Origin: AWTP1-13 sp963797005 | GTDB lineage: Bacteria > Pseudomonadota > Alphaproteobacteria > Rhizobiales > Hyphomicrobiaceae | DNA length: 64,000 bases | NCBI GenBank assembly: GCA_963797005.1 | Contig: CAWCOF010000009.1 | Coordinates: 372,001-436,000 of the forward strand | Direction of reading: 5' to 3' | Shown: in pieces, positions 34,682-47,591 of the stretch | Numbering within the stretch: position 1 is the first letter of the stretch | How the letters are laid out: every line of letters begins with the position of its first letter | Notes under the pieces: generated by a model | What the model was told of the DNA's origin: nothing | Seen by the model: only the letters and a program-made list of their open reading frames with translations | Databases searched by the model: none | Made by a program: the position numbers and the translations under genes

Positions 34682-37600
34682 ATGAGCCTCGATTTTGCAA
34701 ACCGCATCCGCAACGTAACGGCCGTGCTCGGGCCCACCAACACGGGCAAGACGCATCTGGCGATCGAGCGCATGCTGGGTCACGGGACGGGCCTCATCGG
34801 CCTGCCGCTGCGCCTGCTTGCCCGCGAGGTCTACGACAAGGTGGCCGCGCGCGCCGGCGCCGCCAACGTGGCCCTGATCACCGGCGAGGAGAAGATCAAG
34901 CCCGAGCGCGCGCGCTACTTCGTGTGCACGGTCGAGGCCATGCCGCGCGAGGTGGACGTCGATTTCCTCGCCATCGACGAGGTGCAGTTGGCCGCCGACC
35001 CGGACCGCGGCCACGTCTTCACCGACCGCCTGCTGCACGCGCGCGGCAGGGAGGAGACGCTGATGCTCGGCGCGCAAACCATGCGCGAGGCGATCAGCGA
35101 TTTGATCCCCGGCGCCAACTTCATCTCGCGCCCGCGGCTGTCCAAGCTCAGCTACGCCGGGGAGAAGAAGATCACCCGGCTGCCGCCGCGTACGGCGGTC
35201 ATCGCCTTCTCGGCCTCCGAGGTCTACGCGATAGCCGAGCTGGTCAGGCGCCAGCGGGGCGGGGCGGCGGTGGTGCTGGGCGCGCTCTCGCCGCGCACCC
35301 GCAACGCGCAGGTTGCGCTCTACCAGTCCGGTGACGTCGACTTCCTGGTCGCCACCGACGCCATCGGCATGGGGCTGAACCTCGATGTCGACCAGGTGGC
35401 ATTCGCCGGCACGCGCAAGTTCGACGGCCAGGTGAACCGCACGCTTACGCCCGCAGAGGTCGGGCAGATCGCCGGCCGCGCCGGGCGGCACATGAACGAC
35501 GGCAGCTTTGTTGTCACCGGCGTCGTCGAGCCCTTCTCCGCCGATCTCATCGAACGGCTGGAGACGCACAATTTCGAAAGCGTCAGGTCGCTGCAATGGC
35601 GCAGCCGCGATCTTGATTTTGCCTCGCTCGACCGCTTGAAGGAGAGCCTGCGACAGGGGCCGCGCGAGGCGCGGCTCATGCGCGCGCGACTGGCCGACGA
35701 CGTGGCGGCGCTCGACTACGTGTCCCGCGATCCCGAGATTGTTGCCTTTGCGGCAGCGCCCGCGGCCGTGGGCCGCCTGTGGGAGGCGTGCCAGATTCCC
35801 GACTACCGCAAGATTTCCCCTCAGAACCACGCCGAGCTGGTCGGCACGCTCTACAAGTTCCTGATGGCGCCCGAGGAACGCATCCCGGAGGATTGGTTTG
35901 CCAACCAGGTGGCGTTCGCGGACCGCACCGATGGCGATATCGATACGCTCGCCAACCGCATCGCCCACATCCGCACCTGGACCTTCGTTTCCAACCGGAT
36001 CGACTGGCTCGCCGATCCGGAGCACTGGCAGGGGCGGACGCGCGCGATCGAGGACGCTTTGTCGGACGCGCTGCACGAGCAGCTCACGCAGCGCTTCGTC
36101 GATCGCCGCACCAGCGCCCTGATGCGAGGCCTCAAGGAAAAGGACGAGCTCCACGCCGAGATTTCAGATGACGGAGCCGTCCAGGTCGAGCGCCACTACG
36201 TCGGGCGTCTGAAGGGTTTCCGCTTCTTTCCCGACGCGGAAGGGGAAGGCATTCACGGCCGCGCCACGCGCAATGCCGCCGCCCATGTCCTCGTCAAGGA
36301 GCTGGCAATGCGCGTGAGGCGCATGGTGTCGGCCAAGAACGACGCGTTCAAAATCGGCCGACAGGGTCAGGTCCTGTGGCGCGAGGAGGAGATCGCGCAG
36401 TTGGAGGCGGACGAAGACCCGCTCAAGCCGACCGTCGCCGTGCTCGCCGACGACCACCTGCCGGCACCCGAGCGCGAAAAGGTCCAGGCGCGGCTCAACA
36501 CCTGGATCACCGAGGTGATCGGCGAGCGGTTGAAGCCGCTGGTGGAGATCGCGGCAGCCCAGGACATTTCCGGGTTGGCGCGCGGCATCGCGTTTCGGCT
36601 GCGGGAGAATTTCGGTGTGCTGCGCCGCGAGAGCGTAGCCGAGGAAATCCGCGCGCTCGATCAGCCGGCGCGCGCCCAGCTGCGCAAGTACGGAGTCCGC
36701 TTCGGCGCGTTCAATGTCTATTTCGCGGCACTATTGAAACCGGCGTCGGTGGAATTGTCCGCAACCCTCTGGGCACTCAAGCACGGAGCTGCGCAAGGTG
36801 TGGGCGCCTCGGTTGTTGCACCGGAGCTGCCGCGCGCCGGCCTGACCTCGCTGGCTGTCGACGCGAACATCCCCGAAACATTCTACCGGATCGCAGGCTT
36901 TCACATCTGCGGACCGCGCGCGGTGCGCATCGACATGCTGGAGCGGCTCTCCGACCTCATTCGTCCGCTGGTGGCATGGCGGCCCGACCCCGCCAATCCG
37001 GTGATGCCGCCGAAGGGCGCCACGGGTGACGGCGGATTCCGTGCGACACCCGATATGATGTCGATCCTGGGCTGTCGCGCCGATGAGCTCGGCCACGTGC
37101 TGAGGGCGTTGGGTTTCCGCTCGGACCGCCGTTTGCTCGAGCCTGAGCCACCTGCATCCGCGCCAGCGCCGGAGACGGCAGGGCCAGAGACGGCAGCGCC
37201 AGAGGCGGCAGCGCCAGAGGCGGCAGCGCCAGAGGCGGCAGCGCCGAACAGCGCCGCAGCCTCCACGCCGGCAAGCGAGGCGCGACCGGAGGTCGAAGCA
37301 GTGCCGGCAAACGTCGAGCTTATACAGGCTCCGGAGCCGACCGCCGTCGAGCCGCCCACAGAACCCGTGGAACCCGTCACCGTTGCCACTCCGCCCGAGG
37401 CGGCGCCGGTGCAGAAATGGGAGGAGATTTGGCGGCCGCGGCGGAGGGGGCGGGCGCCCGAGCCGGAGAGACATCGGCAGCCGGCCGCCGCAGCGCAGGA
37501 GCCCGATGAAGCCGTGCGACGTCCCAAACCCAAGCCGGGACGGCGCCCGGGCAAGGGCAAGTCGCCGCACCGGCGCGAGCCGCACCGCGAGGGTGGAAAG

Positions 37601-37735
37601 CAGCGGCGCGAAGAGGGCAGACGCATGCAGCTGCATGCCTCGCCCCCTGCGGCCAGGGGTACCGTCGATCCTGATTCGCCGTTTGCGGCGCTGGGCTCGC
37701 TGAAAGCAGCGATGGAAAAGCGCGGGCAGGATTAG
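34682..37735 (+). CDS. Suv3-like ATP-dependent RNA helicase with Ala/Pro-rich tail
   Basis: A 1017-residue helicase of the Suv3/MgpS type conserved in alphaproteobacteria, probably working in RNA turnover. Walker A GPTNTGKT is at 17-24, the DEVQ box near 100, motif III as GAQT, and motif VI QIAGRAGRH near 270. A central region (FRFFPDAEGEG) and a family-specific alpha-helical domain follow. The last about 190 residues are low-complexity, with five tandem PE(T/A)A(A/G) units, an Arg/Lys-rich stretch and a final conserved FAALGSLKAAMEKR. The ATG was chosen close to the first beta strand; a GTG five codons upstream is possible. An S4-domain RNA-binding gene follows after 14 bases. Confidence 0.9.
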   Translation: MSLDFANRIRNVTAVLGPTNTGKTHLAIERMLGHGTGLIGLPLRLLAREVYDKVAARAGAANVALITGEEKIKPERARYFVCTVEAMPREVDVDFLAIDEVQLAADPDRGHVFTDRLLHARGREETLMLGAQTMREAISDLIPGANFISRPRLSKLSYAGEKKITRLPPRTAVIAFSASEVYAIAELVRRQRGGAAVVLGALSPRTRNAQVALYQSGDVDFLVATDAIGMGLNLDVDQVAFAGTRKFDGQVNRTLTPAEVGQIAGRAGRHMNDGSFVVTGVVEPFSADLIERLETHNFESVRSLQWRSRDLDFASLDRLKESLRQGPREARLMRARLADDVAALDYVSRDPEIVAFAAAPAAVGRLWEACQIPDYRKISPQNHAELVGTLYKFLMAPEERIPEDWFANQVAFADRTDGDIDTLANRIAHIRTWTFVSNRIDWLADPEHWQGRTRAIEDALSDALHEQLTQRFVDRRTSALMRGLKEKDELHAEISDDGAVQVERHYVGRLKGFRFFPDAEGEGIHGRATRNAAAHVLVKELAMRVRRMVSAKNDAFKIGRQGQVLWREEEIAQLEADEDPLKPTVAVLADDHLPAPEREKVQARLNTWITEVIGERLKPLVEIAAAQDISGLARGIAFRLRENFGVLRRESVAEEIRALDQPARAQLRKYGVRFGAFNVYFAALLKPASVELSATLWALKHGAAQGVGASVVAPELPRAGLTSLAVDANIPETFYRIAGFHICGPRAVRIDMLERLSDLIRPLVAWRPDPANPVMPPKGATGDGGFRATPDMMSILGCRADELGHVLRALGFRSDRRLLEPEPPASAPAPETAGPETAAPEAAAPEAAAPEAAAPNSAAASTPASEARPEVEAVPANVELIQAPEPTAVEPPTEPVEPVTVATPPEAAPVQKWEEIWRPRRRGRAPEPERHRQPAAAAQEPDEAVRRPKPKPGRRPGKGKSPHRREPHREGGKQRREEGRRMQLHASPPAARGTVDPDSPFAALGSLKAAMEKRGQD
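37169..37243. repeat. 15-base tandem repeat in the helicase tail
   Basis: Five units based on CCAGAGGCGGCAGCG; the last three are identical and the first two differ slightly. They encode PETAG, PETAA and three PEAAA units. In-frame units mean copy-number change would not break the gene. Confidence 0.93.
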
Positions 37736-37749
37736 ATCAGACGAGACCC

Positions 37750-38166
37750 ATGACCACGACAGACGGCGAAGCAGTTGGGCGGAGGATCGGCTCGGGACCG
37801 GCCGCCAGCCAGCGCCTCGACAAGTGGCTGTGGTTTGCCCGCATCGTGAAATCCCGGACCTTGGCGGCAGAAGTGGTCACGCACGGAAAGGTGCGGCTCA
37901 ACCGCACGCGGGTCGTCAAGGCCAGCCAGGCCGTCCGTGCCGGCGACGTGCTCACCATTGCGTTGCGTGGCCGCGTGCATGTGCTCAAGGTGATGGCGGA
38001 GGGCACGCGCCGCGGCCCACCGACGGAGGCGCGGCAGCTCTATAAGGATCTCTCGCCGCCCCCGTCCAGCGCCGAGTCCGACACGACCGGGCGGCGCGCC
38101 TGGGGAGCGGGGCGGCCGACGAAGCGGGAGCGCCGCCAGATCGACCGCTTCACGGACGAACAATGA
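37750..38166 (+). CDS. S4-domain RNA-binding protein, HslR/Hsp15 family
   Basis: A 138-residue RNA-binding protein. The S4 domain occupies about residues 20-80 (RLDKWLWFARIVKSRTLAAEVV, then GKVRLNRTRVVKASQAVRAGD). The basic C-terminus (GRPTKRERRQIDRF) is typical of Hsp15, which in E. coli rescues stalled 50S subunits carrying nascent chains. It follows the Suv3-like helicase after 14 bases and precedes fdxA, an order seen widely in Rhizobiales. An RNA-metabolism link with the helicase is likely from the gene order. Confidence 0.9.
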   Translation: MTTTDGEAVGRRIGSGPAASQRLDKWLWFARIVKSRTLAAEVVTHGKVRLNRTRVVKASQAVRAGDVLTIALRGRVHVLKVMAEGTRRGPPTEARQLYKDLSPPPSSAESDTTGRRAWGAGRPTKRERRQIDRFTDEQ

Positions 38167-38275
38167 GGGTATGCTCCCGACGGATTGCGTCTTGCGGCAA
38201 TCGGCCCATCTGTGGCAACAGAGCGCCGGCCCCAAATAACGAGCAAGCTCGCGCAGGTCTCAGGCTCGCACAGGC

Positions 38276-38614
38276 ATGACCTACATCGTCAACGAGAACT
38301 GCATCAAATGCAAATTCACGGACTGCGTGGAGGTTTGTCCCGTCGATTGCTTCTATGAGGGCGAGAACATGCTCGTCATCCACCCCGACGAATGCATCGA
38401 TTGCGGGGTTTGCGAGCCGGAATGTCCGGTCGACGCAATAAAACCGGATACCGAGCCTGGCCTCGAGCAGTGGCTCGAGCTCAATCGCGAATATGCAGAG
38501 AAGTGGCCGAACATTACCTCGAAGAAGGCATCGCCAGCCGACGCTGACAACTTCCGGGACGAGAAGGAGAAGTTCAAGAAATACTTCACGCCGGACCCCG
38601 GTTCGGGGGACTGA
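38276..38614 (+). CDS. fdxA: Seven-iron ferredoxin
   Basis: Small electron carrier of 112 residues with one 3Fe-4S and one 4Fe-4S cluster. Cysteines at 9, 12, 17, 21, 25 and 40, 43, 46, 50 match the FdxA pattern (CIKCKFTDCVEVCPVDC and CIDCGVCEPECP). The C-terminal part with LNREYAEKWPNIT and DADNFRDEKEKFKKYF is the usual extension of this type. Context S4 protein-fdxA-carD is conserved in alphaproteobacteria. The electron partner is not known from the sequence. Confidence 0.96.
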   Translation: MTYIVNENCIKCKFTDCVEVCPVDCFYEGENMLVIHPDECIDCGVCEPECPVDAIKPDTEPGLEQWLELNREYAEKWPNITSKKASPADADNFRDEKEKFKKYFTPDPGSGD

Positions 38615-39334
38615 GCCGGAATTTGCCTGCCGCGGGCACACCGGTGCTTTGCAGGTCCTGCCAATCCAGTGCTGTCCTAGCCAGAGACCGCCGTCCTGAG
38701 ACGCTAGGGCTGCTGCCCCAATTTTCAGGGAATAAAGGCTGCCGCTCCCCGTTGTATGTCGTCCGCTGCGGCATGCCCCCGCAATGCCGGAGCGGACAGG
38801 CTTCTAGTTGGGGTTGCGTCCCTTCAGTTACCCCTCACGGGGGCGGTCGCTCACACGGCCGCCTCCGTCACAAATTAGCCTGCACTTACTCCGCCCGCGC
38901 AGGGAATTCCCCCACGCGTAGAAGTTGCCGCAATTTTGCGGAACACCAAACACGCGCATTTAATGATTGCCGCAAGCCCTATCTCCCTTTGCGACGCCTA
39001 GGCGCTTCATTCTCCGTGAAGTTTGTGTTATAGTCGCAACAAGTGGTTCGGCGTGAACAAACTCGGAACTTAGGCCCGCTCGTGAGTGCGGTCATCCCTG
39101 GGCAATGGTGCCAGGACGGCATCTTGGGGAAAAGCACGCAGCTTTGGGCTGCCAAGCCATCAGATAGAGCGTGAAGCGGCCGGCGGGGACGAAAAGAAAC
39201 CGCGCGACCAGCAATGAACCGCGAAAAGAGACGGGAGGGCTGATCGCTGACCTACCCATGATGTCCTGCGCAAAGTGCACGCAGTATGCGAGTAACAGTT
39301 GGCAATACTACTAGAAGTAGAAGGTGAGATCCCG
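38615..39334. other. 720-base non-coding region upstream of carD
   Basis: No protein or RNA gene recognised. The first half is GC-rich with short inverted repeats; the second half (about 38900-39060) is clearly more AT-rich and holds a possible carD promoter. The distance from that promoter to the start codon would give a leader of nearly 300 bases. Confidence 0.5.
39006..39034 (+). promoter_or_regulatory. Possible carD promoter
   Basis: TTCATT and TATAGT are 17 bases apart in an AT-rich stretch. The -10 box is good and the -35 box is weak. It is about 300 bases before the start codon. Confidence 0.35.
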
Positions 39335-40414
39335 ATGGCCCGGAAACAGACCCCGAACAAAACCGCCCCGAAGAAGGTCGCAGCGGGGAAGCACACCGTG
39401 CGCAAGCCGGGCACCGCCGTCTCGGCGTCGGCCAAGGGGTCGGCGCCCAAGGTGCAGCCATTGAAGAAAGACCATAAGCAAGCAATCAAGGCTGCCGCCG
39501 CCAAGGTAGCTCCCGTGGCCAAGAAGGAGGTCGCTGCCAAGAAGCCGCCGGCCCCTGCGAAGCCCGCACCTGTGACGGGTAAGGCCAAGCCGACCGCCGC
39601 GATGCAGCCGCGTCCCACTGCCGCAGCCAAGCCCATGCCGCCCCAACAGGCCGGCACGACGAAGCCTTCCGCCAAGCCCGCAGCGCCCATGCCGGTGGGC
39701 AAGGCGCCGTTCGCAGCTGGCAGCCGGCCCGCAGGCCCGGCCGTCCAGCGGCCGATGCCGGCCGCCAACAAGCAGCCGGGTCATACTGTGACGGCTCCGG
39801 CCAGCCAGGCCGCGCAGAAAGCGCCCGCCAAGGCCCAGCCGCAGCAGCCGGCCGCACCAAAGAAGCCGGTGCATCAGCGGCACGGGTTCAAGACCAGCGA
39901 GTGGATCGTGTATCCGGCGCACGGCGTCGGCCGCATCGTCGGCATCGAGGAGCAGGAGATCGCCGGCGTTTCGCTGGAGCTCTTCGTCATCACCTTCGAG
40001 AAGGACAAGATGACGCTGCGCGTGCCCACGGGCAAATCCCAGAGCGTCGGCATGCGCAAGCTCGCCGAGGAAAGCATCATCAGGCGCGCCATGGAGACGC
40101 TCAAAGGCAAGGCGCGCGTGAAGCGCACCATGTGGAGCCGCCGCGCGCAGGAGTACGAGGCGAAGATCAACTCCGGCGACCTGATCGCCATCGCGGAGGT
40201 GGTTCGCGACCTCTACCGCTCAGAGAGCCAGCCGGAGCAATCCTACTCCGAGCGGCAGCTCTACGAGGCGGCGCTCGACCGCATGGCTCGCGAGGTCGCG
40301 GTGGTGGACAAGCTCGACGAGCGTGGCGCCATCCAGCGCATCACCGAGGTGCTCGCCAAGAGCGCCAAGGGCCGGCGCATGGCCGCCGAGGAGGCCGAGG
40401 TCAAGGCCGCCTGA
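39335..40414 (+). CDS. carD: CarD/CdnL-family transcription regulator with histone-H1-like N-terminal extension
   Basis: Binds RNA polymerase beta and stabilises open complexes, especially at rRNA promoters. The CarD core starts near residue 185 (FKTSEWIVYPAHGVGRIVGIE) and runs through the helical DNA-binding part (LYRSESQPEQSYSERQLYEAALDRMA). Alphaproteobacterial CarD proteins are usually about 165-200 residues; this one is 359. The extra N-terminal part is made almost only of Lys, Ala, Pro and Gln, like the tail of histone H1 or AlgP-type proteins. The ATG of MARKQTPNK fits AAGGTGAG eight bases upstream. It lies near the rRNA operon. Confidence 0.9.
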   Translation: MARKQTPNKTAPKKVAAGKHTVRKPGTAVSASAKGSAPKVQPLKKDHKQAIKAAAAKVAPVAKKEVAAKKPPAPAKPAPVTGKAKPTAAMQPRPTAAAKPMPPQQAGTTKPSAKPAAPMPVGKAPFAAGSRPAGPAVQRPMPAANKQPGHTVTAPASQAAQKAPAKAQPQQPAAPKKPVHQRHGFKTSEWIVYPAHGVGRIVGIEEQEIAGVSLELFVITFEKDKMTLRVPTGKSQSVGMRKLAEESIIRRAMETLKGKARVKRTMWSRRAQEYEAKINSGDLIAIAEVVRDLYRSESQPEQSYSERQLYEAALDRMAREVAVVDKLDERGAIQRITEVLAKSAKGRRMAAEEAEVKAA

Positions 40415-40438
40415 GCCTCCTGCACGGGTTTCGGCAAT

Positions 40439-41434
40439 TCACCGCCCGGTCTCGATGAGGCCGGGCGGTTTCGTATTGGGGGCTGGGGTTGCCGGGTCCG
40501 TCTGCGGCAGGGACGGAGCAGCGCTCCCAGGCAGGCGGCGCGGGCGCGCAGAGACGGCCGCGTCGCCGGGCTCACCGCCGCTCGCAACCACTTCGAGCAG
40601 GCCAGCGCTCGAGAGATCGATCAAGAAGCCGGATCTGCGCTCGACCCAGCCATGCACGCGCACGCGTCGTCCCGCCAGCGCTCTTGGCCGCTCGGAGAAA
40701 TCGCCCAGGAGGCCCCGGTCCCTCCGTCGCAACGACACGCTGAACCCGTGGCGCCAATCGGCGTCGAAGTTGAGATAGATCAGCCCGCGCACCTGCGCGA
40801 CGCGCTCGATGCGGCCTTCGATGACCTGAAAGGTTGCGACGTAGCGACCAAGCTCGGCAGGCCGGTCGCCCGGCCGGAGCTGGTAGGCGGCCTCGCGCCA
40901 CAACCCACGCCCGGCTTCGCGCGCCGCACGTTCCGCCGCAAGGAGCGCCGGCCCACAGGCGCGATTGCCGGCAAGGACATAGGCCCGGGCGAGCCCCTGG
41001 ACGAGCATGTGCCCCTGCGCCCAGCGGCGCTTGCCCGCATCTTGCCAGAAGGCCTGTGCCTGCAGACGGCCGTAGCGATCGGTGCGCTCGCCGCCAAAGC
41101 CGATCGCGATCGTCTTTCCGAGCAGGAGCGCCCTTAGCTCCTCGCGCGCCGCCACCTCCGTGGGCCACATGCCGGGCTCGGCACCGACGTCGATCGCGCG
41201 TGGCGCCAGTGCTCCGACAAGGCGCAGCTCGGCCCCATCGTCGAGCGCGACGGTCTCCCCATCAATCACGCGTGTGACGGTGCGCGTCGGTCCCTCTTCG
41301 AGACCGTGGCATGCCGGCAGGTCGCGCTCGAGAAGCTGGGCCCTCGCCAACGGGCACGCCCAGAGAACGCCGAAAACCACGGCGAAGGGTCCGGAAAGCC
41401 ATCTCTGTCGTAAGGGTCGATCACCCGGGCGCAT
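40439..41434 (-). CDS. Secreted thermonuclease (SNase)-fold protein
   Basis: A 331-residue exported protein with a staphylococcal-nuclease-like domain. The signal peptide is RWLSGPFAVVFGVLWACPLARAQ. The domain shows VTRVIDGETVALDDGAELRL, ELRALLLGKTIAIGF, RTDRYGRLQAQAF and GHMLVQGLARAYVL, the family's ordered strands and Arg/Asp/Arg site. Some catalytic positions look altered, so nuclease activity is not assured. A C-terminal OB-like region (YVATFQVIEGRIERVAQVRG) and a Pro-rich tail follow. The start ATG was chosen for the signal peptide; an in-frame upstream codon exists. It is convergent with carD. Confidence 0.82.
   Translation of the reverse strand: MRPGDRPLRQRWLSGPFAVVFGVLWACPLARAQLLERDLPACHGLEEGPTRTVTRVIDGETVALDDGAELRLVGALAPRAIDVGAEPGMWPTEVAAREELRALLLGKTIAIGFGGERTDRYGRLQAQAFWQDAGKRRWAQGHMLVQGLARAYVLAGNRACGPALLAAERAAREAGRGLWREAAYQLRPGDRPAELGRYVATFQVIEGRIERVAQVRGLIYLNFDADWRHGFSVSLRRRDRGLLGDFSERPRALAGRRVRVHGWVERRSGFLIDLSSAGLLEVVASGGEPGDAAVSARPRRLPGSAAPSLPQTDPATPAPNTKPPGLIETGR
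40441..40470. terminator. Hairpin terminator candidate between carD and the nuclease-like gene
   Basis: ACCGCCCGG and CCGGGCGGT form a GC-rich stem followed by TTTCG on the plus strand, 26 bases after the carD stop. It overlaps the last codons of the convergent nuclease-like gene. Confidence 0.6.
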
Positions 41435-41502
41435 GGCCTGAGCTTGCCGCGGGCCAACCACGCATGGCAATGCCCGCTCCAATGCAGGCGGTCAGAATAA
41501 AG

Positions 41503-41540
41503 AAAAGCGCCGCCGGGACGGAAATCCAGGCGGCGCTTTT
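41503..41540 (-). terminator. rRNA operon terminator
   Basis: AAAAGCGCCGCC and GGCGGCGCTTTT form a perfect 12-base stem around a 14-base loop, with a U-tract in the minus-strand transcript. It lies about 42 bases after the 5S end. No initiator tRNA-Met gene, often found after 5S in Rhizobiales, is present between them. Confidence 0.9.
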
Positions 41541-41582
41541 CAAGTCACGAAGAAGGGTTCTCGATGCTCTCAACCCCTTGGT

Positions 41583-41702
41583 AGACCTGGCAACGACCTA
41601 CTCTCCCGCGTCTTAAGACGGAGTACCATCGGCGCTGGGGCGTTTCACGGCCGAGTTCGGAATGGGATCGGGTGCAGCCGCCCCGCTATAATCACCAGGT
41701 CG
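41583..41702 (-). rRNA. rrf: 5S ribosomal RNA
   Basis: About 120 bases. The conserved core CCGATCCCATTCCGAACTCG and the paired ends GACCTGGT / ACCAGGTC-like helix are recognised on the minus strand. It is the last gene of the rRNA operon. Confidence 0.95.
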
Positions 41703-41882
41703 ACGAAAGGGTTGAGGCAAACTGGTCTTGTCTTCAGGCGATTCTCACGCCCATCAGCGGACGCCGTTGCGTCAAGCCCGCGCCATGCTGAAAGCAGCTT
41801 CCAGCAAAGCGGGCCGGCGCGAGCGCCGCCCTCCCGGAGCGGCCGCGCATGTCTGCGCGCGCAGCCGCGTGAGGGAGTTAGA

Positions 41883-44714
<2,832 letters not shown>

Positions 44715-44731
<17 letters not shown>

Positions 44732-45055
44732 CCTGAGAGAGCCGGATGTCGTTCGCGCCTTGCGGCACGAGCTCCTTCCCGCTCCTTCTCGGCTGGCGAG
44801 CACCGCCATCAGAAAGACCAGTTTGCATCGAGATAGACCCAACGAAGCTTGCGGTTAGCGAGCTTGCGATCCTCGCGCACGAACCTGCACGGTGCGGGTC
44901 GCACCTTGCGGATCCGATACGTCTGGACGACGCTGACAGGTGTCAGGCGCCTCAGGCATATCCCTTCTTCACGATGTCAAGATCATCACCAGCTCATGGC
45001 CGGCGAACTCGGGCTTTCGACGTTTGGACATTTCTTGCCGCAGTCTGGTGGGGTC
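44715..45055. other. Spacer between tRNA-Ala and 23S
   Basis: Transcribed spacer of the rRNA operon, about 340 bases. No further tRNA or protein gene. It includes one arm of the 23S processing stem. Confidence 0.75.
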
Positions 45056-45131
45056 TGGTGGAGCCAGACGGGATCGAACCGACGACCTCCTGCTTGCAAA
45101 GCAGGCGCTCTCCCAACTGAGCTATGGCCCC
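45056..45131 (-). tRNA. tRNA-Ala (anticodon TGC)
   Basis: 76 bases including an encoded CCA. Acceptor stem GGGGCCA / TGGCTCC, D-arm AGCTCAGTTGGGAGAGC, anticodon loop with TTTGCAAG, T-arm GGTTCGATCC. Located between 16S and 23S as usual. Confidence 0.97.
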
Positions 45132-45194
45132 GTGTCGGCCCTACGGCCACCTTCCAGGCAACGATCTTTCGCGAAGATCCAGCCACCTGGGATT

Positions 45195-45271
45195 TGGTGG
45201 GCCTGGAAAGATTTGAACTTTCGACCTCACGCTTATCAAGCGCGCGCTCTAACCAACTGAGCTACAGGCCC
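45195..45271 (-). tRNA. tRNA-Ile (anticodon GAT)
   Basis: 77 bases including an encoded CCA. Acceptor stem GGGCCTG / CAGGCCC, D-arm AGCTCAGTTGGTTAGAGC, anticodon loop CTTGATAAG, T-arm AGTTCAAATCT. First tRNA after 16S. Confidence 0.97.
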
Positions 45272-45411
45272 GGTAAACGCGGCGATGTCCAAAACGAAGA
45301 AAGAGAAACGAAGGCGGCGGTGTCCCGCAAAGTGGGGCTTTGGCAAGCCCCATGTGTTTCTAAGCACCGGGAAAGAGAAGAGCCGTGATGGCCCAACTCG
45401 TGCTTCCTGGC

Positions 45412-46904
<1,493 letters not shown>

Positions 46905-47591
46905 GAAAAGTTCGATTCTGGTGGCTTGGAGGTTAATCCAAGGAATCTCTGCGTAACGGGCACCTTCACACGAGACGCGCCGTGCCCGGCTTGCGCCGAA
47001 CCTGACACGTCATGGTGATGGCTTGAAACGCAGAGATCGCCAGAGTCTGTTCGATCCGCCGAGCGATAGACAGCCCAACGGATCCGCCAGGACCCCGCCG
47101 CCTGCGTTTCCCTTTCTTCGAACCACTTGTCAAAGAGCCCGGAGCGGCGTCACCAACGCTCGGCGCGGCTGATGCCGCACCGTCGCGGAGAAAACGAGGC
47201 CTGTCACCCGGTGAACCGGGAAGCCTCGCATCCAAGCCGGTGATTGCTGCCCACTGTCGCGCGCCAGTACGTGGCACGCGAGCTTGTTTAACTAATACCA
47301 AGCGCACGTTCTGTCAACTACTCGGATAAGGAATTTTTACAAGTGCGCCCCGGAAACCGGCGCACCGTGCCGCAAAACGGCCCGCATTGCAACGCACACA
47401 CGATCTATTGCTGGTGCAGTATTGCGTTGCATGACGCCAGGACGGGCCAGGACGGGGTTGCCGGCCGTCTTGACAGGCACGGCTCGCCCGCAGGACCGTT
47501 GCACACAGCTGGGGGTGCGAGGGCACGCGCCGCCACCTGGACATGGTTCGCAGGACAGGCCTGCGGACTATCCGAGGGGGGAAGCCGGGGG
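46905..47591. other. rRNA leader and divergent region before the M23 peptidase gene
   Basis: The part from 46905 to about 47288 is the leader of the rRNA transcript and holds no gene. The rRNA promoter follows. From 47320 to 47591 an open frame continuous with the M23 gene lacks coding character and is treated as upstream region. Confidence 0.65.
47289..47317 (-). promoter_or_regulatory. rRNA operon promoter
   Basis: On the minus strand a perfect -35 box TTGACA (47312-47317) is followed after 17 bases by TAGTTA (47289-47294). The 16S 5' end is about 385 bases downstream. Position and strength suit an rrn promoter. The -10 has T at its fifth base, and CarD could act here. Confidence 0.8.
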
